A stretch of 64,000 nt of DNA from Protula sp. h YS-2021 (lineage: Eukaryota > Annelida > Polychaeta > Sabellida > Serpulidae): NCBI GenBank assembly GCA_949752745.1, contig OX457028.1:27616645-27680644 (forward strand). Reading direction: 5' to 3'. The position numbers were made by a program, and so were the translations under genes. A model generated the notes under the pieces. It saw nothing but the letters and a program-made list of their open reading frames with translations. It searched no databases and was not told where the DNA came from. Shown here piece by piece: positions 57,919 through 64,000 of this stretch (positions within the stretch are counted from its first letter, which is position 1; the number at the start of each line of letters is the position of its first letter).

Positions 57919-60673
57919 AACAGAAAAGGCAAATGTTTTTACTTGTTCAGGTACACTTGTTGGTGAGCATTGGCGGCTCTAGTTTGGTTTATTTCTGAAT
58001 TTTTAAACATGAGTTATGGCTGTATGCAGAAATGAATATTTTATTTCAATAAAAAGAAAAATGGAAAGTAGTTTTGGTGAATGCTGGTTTTACTCTGGGA
58101 GACAGGGAGGTCCTCTATGCATTTCCTCCGCAGGCAATCCTGACCCATGTGTTGCAGAGAATAATACGACTAAAGCCCTTTTACTTGCTGCTGGTAACAC
58201 CATGTGCTCCAGACACTCCATGGTTCCCGTCCCATCCCGTTTTAAGGTTGTGAAGACCATTCAAATCCTTTGACATTAGGAGATCCTATCCCCAGCTGCC
58301 TTTGAGGTACTTTCACCCCTCCCCCATCTCCTTAACTCACAGCTGTGGTGTCTATCCGGGACTTTTTGGAATGCAAGAGTTTCTACAGAGGAGTGGTGGA
58401 GAAGATGGTAAGTAACCACAAACATCCACAGCGAAGGTCTTTCGCTCGCAGTGGCAAAAGTTTAGTTCATGCTGTGAGAAGTCTAGAATGGATCCCTTCT
58501 AAGCATCCCCGGCAGTGGTAGCAGATTTCTTGGATTATCTATCCTCAGGAGAGCACTTGAAGGTGGACTCTATCGAGCGCGTAGAGCTTCCATAGGCTCT
58601 GGGCTAAAACATCCCCAGTATATGACCAGTGGGAAATTTCGGCCCTGTCTCTGCTGTTTAGGCACTTAAAAGGTCCGTGCACCCCCCTCAGAGTCAAACC
58701 ATCCCAATGGGACCTGTCATTTATACTACACTACCTGCAAAATCCTGAAATGTTTGGGGGGGGGGGATGCGTCCTCCCCTCTTCGGAACAGGTAAGGAAA
58801 GATCAGATGCCATTACGTCCCCTGCACTTTGCCAGCCTCTTTCAGTATCAAACCATGATCAGTTTAACGACCAAAAGACCTTGATTATCTCTTTTCATCT
58901 TCAATTACATAAGAAAAGGGTCGTATATGTCAAGGCACAGAAGGATGAGGGTCTAAGGCTCGAGTCTAAGGTCAAAGTCTGCTTACTCCAGACTGCTTGC
59001 TCCTTTGGGGCTGCCAGAAATGTTAAAACAGGTTGTTGGTCATCTCCAAGCTCCTTCATAAAGTATTCTCTTACAGATTTCTCACAAAATGACCTCTGTA
59101 GGGCCTTGTGTGGCAGCGGGAACAGCAGTGTCAGTGTAATTCTTGCTCATCCGTTGTAGGACCCCTCCTCCCCAAGTCTTTTATGACGGGTGGCTATTTC
59201 AAGTTCCAGGTCAGTGGTAACAGCAATAGGGAAGACAAGGGCAAGGGAAATAAAACGACAGTTTAAACTTTTTTACAGCATACATCCACATAGTGGAAGA
59301 GTATGCAAAGAACATAAATGAAGGTGGAGTTCCGTGCATCGAGTCGGCCATTGACAGCATGATTGAAGGAGAGTGCAGGAAAGCTTACGAAAAGGCCTTA
59401 CAGTTCTACAAAGAGGTAGATTCTGTTGCATTGTGGGAATTCGGGAAATAGCCAGCAGCTGTCAGTGTCACACAACGATAGATGTAAAACGAGATAGATG
59501 TATGTTCATACCGGAAGCTGACAATTTAATTACGAAACACTTGTTTTGCAAGGCTAATTTATTGTTTTTAATTATAAATTTAATATTTTATAACTATAGA
59601 TGTGAGATAAAGATATTGGCGATTTTTAAATCAACCCTTCTCATTTGATCAGTCCATGTCAGGTGAGACAGACAGAAACATGCCAATGGACACAAGGGCA
59701 TTAGAGGAGCTGAACGCAAAATACCGCCCTCAAGCGGTGGACGTATTCAGACGGAAGTCAATGTTTGAGGACAAGGGACCATATGCTGAAAAGCTGGAGG
59801 CATGGGTGTTCTGTTCTTTCGTTCATTTTTCTTCTTTTTTTTTATTGGATTTATCCTTCAGCTAGCAACTTCATATAAAATGATATTTTGAATACTGTCA
59901 AGTGATGAGGAATATTTTGATATTTATAAATTGGTCAATACGCCCGGAGACAATATAATTGGCGAAAAACTGGTCTAACTTTTCACATTGTCCGACAATG
60001 CCCCCAGAGACGATTGGCTGGGACTGCAAAGAGCGTTGATTTGCCTGTTTTTTTTTAAAGTCTGGATTGAATGTTTAAGGCGAGGGGGGGGGGGGGGGTA
60101 CCACTTAACCTTGATTATCGCCTCAATTGCCCATGTTTTAAATACATGGGTGAAGTCCCTCAAAGTGGTTTTGAACAAAACAAAGGTCAAACCTGCAAAC
60201 ACGATCCCAACATACACCATCATCCAATCGTATTGTGCAGGTGAATGGTCGCACTTTCCTATTCGGGCGTATTGTCATTAGACGAATTGCACAAAAATTA
60301 TATTTGTCTAAGGTAAACTTTTCATTTTAATATTTTATTACGTGAGCTAATTGTAAAATTCTATTTTTTAAGGAACTGAATCAAGCAATAGAAAACGAGT
60401 TCAACTTATTCGTAGACGAAAATAACAAGAGGTCTGAGGCCAAAGCAGTGGAAGCTTTGAACACTTGCTTCGCGGAACTTGAAAGGGAGATTCCGAGCTT
60501 CTCCTCAATGAAAGGTATTAATTGTTTGAGTTGAGCATTTGCTGTTTAAAGGGGACTTAATAACTGAACTGTATTTCCAAAGCCTCAACCGCCCCCAAGG
60601 CACAGTTAATGACACGAAAATTTAGGGGTACAACTTTTCTCACACTCCTTGCGGTCCCTACATTTAAACAAAG

Positions 60674-60763
<90 letters not shown>

Positions 60764-60990
60764 ATATTGACCGGCAAACTGTTGAATTTTTGGAAAATTA
60801 TAGCACTGGAAGACATTAAAGTAATAATACTGTTTATTCAGGGGGCCATGCAAAATTCGTGCTGGCAAGAGACTCAGCTATAGCTCGATACCAGGGAATG
60901 CGAGAACTGGGTCCAATGGGCGAAAAAGTGCTGCATGAATACCTGTCCAGTAAGCAGGACACCGAGCGTGCTATCATCACTGCTGATAAC
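39765..60990 (+). CDS. GBP-family large GTPase (10 exons, C-terminus not seen)
   Basis: Exons: 39765-39903, 41879-42006, 42995-43161, 44985-45144, 54821-54981, 56906-57033, 59279-59415, 59653-59805, 60373-60514, 60842-60990. All joins are GT/AG and in phase, giving 488 codons with a donor after the last. Motifs: P-loop GKYRTGKS at 47-54, switch-[19 protein letters not shown] at 99-103, LRD at 185-187. Exons 6-10 form the helical middle domain with the GBP pattern [17 protein letters not shown] and [17 protein letters not shown] before it. Human GBP1 is 592 residues, so roughly the last 100 are beyond the window or lost. An in-frame TGA 16 nt before the ATG confirms the start, so there is no N-terminal extension. 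GBPs are interferon- or infection-inducible GTPases in mammals; a defence role here is inferred. No stop or frameshift was found. Introns hold DIRS, hAT-like and pogo-like insertions. Confidence 0.85.
40560..41250. other. Intron 1 segment, GC-richer, possible element remnant
   Basis: Higher GC than its surroundings, with no recognised domain. It resembles the gag-like parts of the DIRS copies in composition only. Confidence 0.25.
41440..41860. repeat. Tandem duplication of about 200 bp and an (ATT)n tract
   Basis: Two units share TCCAGGC(T/C)GTAACTC, AAAACTA(T/C)TCA(T/C)GCTAAT, TTAATACATAT and TGCAACGT. A run of about 11 ATT units follows at 41,822-41,855, just before exon 2. Confidence 0.75.
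41879..42006 (+). CDS. GBP plus gene, exon 2 (P-loop)
   Basis: [15 protein letters not shown] then [20 protein letters not shown]. Acceptor GCTTTCAG, donor CCCCAG|GTATTA. Confidence 0.9.
42091..42531. mobile_element. hAT-like MITE, 441 bp
   Basis: Ends are exact inverted copies of CAGGGTTCGTCC. Flanking octamers TCTTTTTA and TTTTTATA match at six of eight positions, as for an aged 8-bp duplication. The inside is rich in CGCG-type words. No coding capacity. Lies in GBP intron 2. Confidence 0.65.
42995..43161 (+). CDS. GBP plus gene, exon 3 (G3 DTEGL)
   Basis: [20 protein letters not shown] then [20 protein letters not shown]. Donor CTACA|GTATCC, the same as in the paralogue. Confidence 0.9.
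43200..44750. repeat. Dispersed intronic repeat unit (copy in GBP intron 3)
   Basis: Shares with 57,115-58,090, in the same order: GTGTGT-rich start, AAAAGTCGGGTCAACTTCAAA, GTTACATCATTAGGG, ATGACGTCATAACGTAAAATC, ATCGGAGAAA...GGGATTGTTACTTGG, and later ACTTGTTCGG...TTGGCGAGCATCGG and AAAAAGAAAAATGGAAAGTA. 44,085-44,280 also holds diverged pogo-type CAGTAAAACCTG words. Confidence 0.7.
44985..45144 (+). CDS. GBP plus gene, exon 4 (G4 LRD)
   Basis: [20 protein letters not shown], an acidic insertion five codons longer than in the paralogue, then [19 protein letters not shown]. Confidence 0.9.
45360..48500 (-). mobile_element. Decayed DIRS-like retrotransposon, copy C
   Basis: In GBP intron 4. 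RT fingers at 46,685-46,540 ([19 protein letters not shown], then in another frame [19 protein letters not shown]). YLDDWF at about 46,400, then [20 protein letters not shown]. RNase H region about 46,170-45,700. Gag-like region 46,700-48,400 (a frame at 47,989-48,363 has no recognised motif). Repeated frameshifts. Confidence 0.65.
48501..49000. other. No gene seen between DIRS copies C and D
   Basis: An open frame at 48,571-48,864 overlaps imperfect GAACCAAGA/ACCAAGAC repeats and is not supported as a gene. Confidence 0.35.
49600..50960 (-). pseudogene. DIRS tyrosine recombinase remnant (copy D)
   Basis: N-terminal core-binding part reads [17 protein letters not shown] then [20 protein letters not shown], typical of the SAM-like domain. 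After frameshifts come [18 protein letters not shown] and the tail [16 protein letters not shown]. No intact catalytic set. Confidence 0.7.
51140..51900 (-). pseudogene. DIRS reverse transcriptase remnant (copy D)
   Basis: Reads [14 protein letters not shown], then [11 protein letters not shown], where the catalytic YLDD has become YLGD, then [19 protein letters not shown]. Loss of a catalytic aspartate alone would kill it. Confidence 0.7.
53481..54820. other. Intron 4 distal part; no gene seen
   Basis: 54,530-54,730 carries AACGTT/GACGTT-type words in both orientations, as at 37.1-37.4 kb. No exon other than exon 5 at 54,821. Confidence 0.4.
54821..54981 (+). CDS. GBP plus gene, exon 5 (end of G domain)
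   Basis: [17 protein letters not shown] then [20 protein letters not shown]. Follows a 9.7-kb intron that holds DIRS copies C and D. Confidence 0.9.
55200..55245. repeat. GTCTGTCC microsatellite
   Basis: Short run of CGTCTGTC units in intron 5. A similar GTCCGTCC run is near 41,455. Confidence 0.8.
55929..56220. mobile_element. pogo/Tigger-like end fragment
   Basis: TA then CAGTAAAACCTACCTCCGGAC, matching the right end of the element at 32.8-34.1 kb (inverted), followed by related TCCGGAC/GGACAA words and the degraded frame [20 protein letters not shown] on the minus strand. The other end was not found. Confidence 0.55.
56865..56898. repeat. Poly-T tract at the exon 6 acceptor
   Basis: About 34 T directly before the TTTCAG acceptor. 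Its length may vary between alleles and affect splicing. Confidence 0.8.
56906..57033 (+). CDS. GBP plus gene, exon 6
   Basis: [20 protein letters not shown] then [13 protein letters not shown]. Long poly-T acceptor, donor CACAG|GTACAC. Confidence 0.85.
57063..57110. repeat. (ATT)n microsatellite
   Basis: About 16 units just after exon 6. Confidence 0.9.
57115..58090. repeat. Dispersed intronic repeat unit (copy in GBP intron 6)
   Basis: Same unit as 43,200-44,750, interrupted by poly-T runs at 57,738-57,815 and 57,889-57,913. It again starts shortly after an exon. Confidence 0.7.
58090..59200 (+). mobile_element. Decayed DIRS-like tyrosine recombinase segment, plus strand
   Basis: In GBP intron 6. 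Across frames it reads [19 protein letters not shown] (about 58,693-58,750), the core linker of DIRS recombinases, and later [19 protein letters not shown]. No RT part is visible next to it, and the ends are not defined. Confidence 0.5.
59279..59415 (+). CDS. GBP plus gene, exon 7
   Basis: [20 protein letters not shown] then [20 protein letters not shown]. This is the conserved start of the GBP helical middle domain. Confidence 0.85.
59653..59805 (+). CDS. GBP plus gene, exon 8
   Basis: [20 protein letters not shown] to [10 protein letters not shown], 51 codons, phase 0 at both ends. The AG 15 nt downstream would lead to a stop, so this acceptor is preferred. Confidence 0.8.
60373..60514 (+). 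CDS. GBP plus gene, exon 9
   Basis: [20 protein letters not shown] to [11 protein letters not shown], helical. Acceptor TTTTTTAAG, donor AAAG|GTATTA. Confidence 0.85.
60677..60764. repeat. (GA)n microsatellite
   Basis: About 43 GA units with one AA interruption, in intron 9 of the plus GBP gene. Confidence 0.95.
60842..60990 (+). CDS. GBP plus gene, exon 10 (last seen)
   Basis: [20 protein letters not shown] to [12 protein letters not shown], then GTAAGG. If not spliced, a stop comes 12 codons later, which would give a shorter C-terminus. Confidence 0.8.
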
Positions 60991-61209
60991 GTAAGGATGC
61001 TGTGCAACATGAACATCAAAAATAAATAAACAGGCGTCCCGTGTATATTGAGAAAGTTTTGGGTGTTCATTATATGCGCCAGTTTGTTCGAGCGTAGTGA
61101 CAGGACGTGTCTTTACATGTAGCAAATGCTGAGGTGTATCTGAAGACATAAAACCGGCAACAACCGAGTCTGAAAGACCTAGTAACAACACACAAATCAC
61201 ATTTCTTCT

Positions 61210-64000
61210 TTTTAATCTCAGTACCCCTCCGCCTAAGCGGGTTTGCAGTGGGGATGGAATAGGGTGGGTGTAGTGAAGGCCTAAAGGTGGAGAACGTGAA
61301 CCATGCCTTTATTCGTAAAAAACGTTTTACGAAACAAAGCGATAGTTTTACTCCGCACCATCTAACGTTCGCTTATCTCCACTTTAAACTTGATTAAAAA
61401 CCGGCGTTGTGGTTTAACCTGCCAGGCATGCTTCGTGTGGAAAAATTCTTTCGTTACGAGCGCTTTTACCGACATATGTATTGAACAAGAATAAACTAGA
61501 TTGTTTTCGCTACCAATTACCGAAACTTACACGAAATTATAATGCAGAATCCTTTATAAATCCGTGTTAAAAGTTACATACCTGAAATTGCCTCAAAACT
61601 CTATGCAACACAACCTTTGACATTTTATATCCCAGTAAACATTCTGATATCGAGAAAAAGTCGATTTGAGATTGTGTCAGTGACACGACCATAGATCAAT
61701 GTCTTTGGCTGAGTGGGTGCCTCCCTGCTTGTGGACATGAGTCGGAGTTGTCCTGCAGAACATTACTATTCTCCAGACTAAGGAGTTGAGTGATTGCAAA
61801 CCAGACTATCTTTAGTTCTAATCGATTTATGTGTTTCGGCACCAAGACCGGATTCAGATGCCCTTCCCTAACTTTCCCCTGAAGTAAAAGTTCCACCTCT
61901 TATAGGAAGCATCCGATTTGGATCGGCTTCCTCACTGAGCCGCAACCGCTTTTACTGCGCTTTGAAACCTTCTGTAATGGAGCCTGCCTGAGTGGACTCC
62001 ATTTTCTGTATTTAGCGGTAAGCCCAGTAAAGACTACATTTCGGCAAGCCTCATGCATTGATAGGGGGTATCATTTGGATTGCTTTGACAATTCTCTCCC
62101 CCCATATATGCTCTGTTAGATAAGCCCTGACCAGCTGCAAGTTTCACCTCTCCTCGGTGGCTTGGTGGTTTATCAAACTGACCAAAAGACATGCCTGTAA
62201 TGCTTGTTTTACTAAGAGGAGGGTTTGAAGTCTTGAGCTTTCTCAATGTGAACCAGACATCAGTCGTCCAAGTACTGGATGGCAAGCATGCCTAACTTTT
62301 TAGTACTTTTATCACTTCCGGGAATTGGTACGGGGAGGTAGAAAGCCGATGTGTCCCTGTTGTTCAGTTGCAGGATTTCTGTTATCACCCGGGCAGTGTC
62401 CATTTGAAAGGTGGAGGTCGTAAGAACTGATTTAAATCTGACAGAATTGTAACCATTTTGCAACCCCCATGTTTTCTTGGTGACTAGTAATAGCCACCTG
62501 AAAAAGCTTTATTCTGAGTCTAGAATTTCCTGCAATACTGTGTTTGTTCTACAACTCCTGAGTCATATCATGAAGAGCCTGACCTTGCTCAAGGTCCTGG
62601 CTGTAGCAGGTGGCTAGATGGTCTTTAGCTTTCGGATGTAAGGGAACTGAGGGCAATCTGCTCCTTTTGAATGGCAGATGATGACATTGCCGGGGCCCTT
62701 GGCTACTCGGCGGAGTGCTCCCATCTCTTCACAAACATCGAAGATTCTTTGCAATTCAGTAATTTGTTCGTTCTCATCTATACTGCTGCGAGGCTTGGTG
62801 GCTGGGAGTTATGCCCTTCTGCTGACTCTGCCTCTTGGCTTGTGGGGAGTTCTGGCGTAGCTGCGAAGTGGCTGTCTCCCCTCTGCGTTACTTCTTAAAA
62901 CGGATCCGGCTTGATGTGCCGGTCGCGTAGGGCGTCTGGGGCAAGCCATCGGAGCCAAGTCTTGGCAGAGGACACTTTTTTGCAAGTTCGCCAGTTCTGC
63001 CTGTTTTAGTGGTGATAACTCGATCTGGCTCAGAATACTTGAATGCCTCATTCACGTGCCTCCTTGACCGATGACTAGCTGTAAACAAAGGTGAGAGGTG
63101 AGTTGACTTGCTGCTTGTTGCATTCCATGTTGCCACTGAGACACACTCCAACAGCTTTAAATCACTGGTTCAGATATCTCTTTCTGGGTCAGAACCTTCT
63201 TCAACGTATGGCTTTTGTGTCCCTCTCGACTAGGGGACTATCAGAGACCGACGACACCGTAGTCTGCGTCCTCTTGCAGGGTTGTATTTATAGCTCTATG
63301 AGGATTAAATTGTTCACGGTTCTGTGAGGTGCAGACCCGACCCCTAGCTTCTGTGATGCGTGGAACCGTGGAGCCGAGGCCTTGCCCTCAACAAACTTCG
63401 CCCACTGAAACTCTCTTTTCCTTTCTATCTCTCTCTCTCTCTGTCTGTCTGTCTGTCTCCCTCTCTACCTCGATGACCCGGAACAGGTGATTTTTGCTAG
63501 GAAAGCCTCAAATTCCGGAGCTTCGCATGGTAACGTCATTCTAATCGGAGAGTCCTTCAGTGGAATGTGCTCTGGTTCTTCTATAACAGGGTTGCTTCCT
63601 CTATGACGGGGTTGGGGGAGCGCCGTGTCACGTAACGGCAAGCAAGGTGGGCAATGCGAATAGGACGTCTGTCTGACGCTGCAGACTCCCCTGTATTATT
63701 GTTCCTTCTTCGGCGAGAACACTTCAGCCATAAGTCGGATGGGGTGTGACAGTGCCTGCGCTTCCTCCTCCTGAAATTCGTCCTCAGAGTCTGACTCTTT
63801 CCCCTCTGATGCTGGACGAGAAGATTCATTTTCCTCATCTGTCTCCTGGTCAAAGCCTTCCAAAACGAACGCGTTTTCTTTGCCTGTAGCCGAGCTTGTG
63901 TTTCTGTGTCCCTGGTTTGCTGTTCTGCAACATGACCAGACAGGGGAAGGTCTACTGAATACTCATCACTTGCTGGGTTACCTGCGCTGCCGACGGTGGC
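61210..64000 (-). mobile_element. Decayed DIRS-like retrotransposon, copy E (runs off the window)
   Basis: Minus strand. From high to low: gag-like region (63,850-62,640), RT with VLTTSTFQMDTARVITEI (about 62,425-62,370), AIQYLDDWCLVHIEK (about 62,290-62,240), RNase H HINRLELKIVWFAITQLLSL (about 61,835-61,780), end segment 61,210-61,370. A frameshift follows QMDTARVI. It lies in what would be intron 10 of the plus GBP gene. Confidence 0.65.
61696..62463 (-). pseudogene. DIRS RT/RNase H remnant (copy E)
   Basis: Keeps the YLDD catalytic box and the RNase H entry HINRLELK. Stops between 62,034 and 61,900 separate the two. QMDTARVI here matches QMNTARVI of the copy at the window start. Confidence 0.7.

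Overview
This is a stretch of a eukaryotic, almost certainly metazoan, nuclear genome. Genes have short exons with GT/AG junctions, introns reach about 10 kb, and the DNA between exons is full of decayed transposons, microsatellites and minisatellites. The mix of DIRS-type tyrosine-recombinase retrotransposons, a FLYWCH-type MULE, a pogo/Tigger-like element, a Polinton-type insertion and guanylate-binding-protein (GBP) genes suits a marine invertebrate such as a mollusc, lancelet or brachiopod. I cannot name the species.

Layout. 1-1.7 kb: plus-strand DIRS remnant. 3.0-3.4 kb: possible tRNA-derived SINE. 4.0-5.1 kb: dead MULE transposase. 7.7-14.8 kb: minus-strand GBP-family GTPase gene, eight exons visible, with about 400 residues ahead of the GTPase domain. 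12.4-13.6 kb, inside its first intron: an array of TCAAGGTCA-rich repeats. 15.5-24.1 kb: an 8.6-kb element that is almost entirely one giant inverted repeat. 24.9-36.6 kb: two decayed DIRS copies, the second broken by a pogo/Tigger-like element and a 604-bp MITE. 39.8-61.0 kb: plus-strand GBP gene, ten exons giving 488 codons, with more DIRS copies in its introns. 61.2-64 kb: another DIRS copy.

The two GBP genes are divergently transcribed paralogues. Their GTPase exons have the same phases and nearly the same lengths, and they keep the G1 P-loop, the G3 DTEGL and a G4 LRD motif. GBPs are cell-autonomous immunity GTPases. In both genes the last exons are not visible in the window.

The item most worth attention is the 15,510-24,125 element. 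It is flanked by a perfect 6-bp duplication (CATACA) and starts 5'-AG and ends CT-3', the integration signature of Polinton/Maverick elements. It has none of the Polinton core genes. Instead two arms of about 3.2-3.4 kb, each with minisatellites and three tRNA-like sequences, surround a 2-kb centre with two intronless convergent genes: a PC4/Sub1-like single-stranded-DNA-binding coactivator and an acidic C2H2 zinc-finger protein. The edge of the inverted repeat lies inside the zinc-finger coding sequence, so the other arm carries a dead stub of it.
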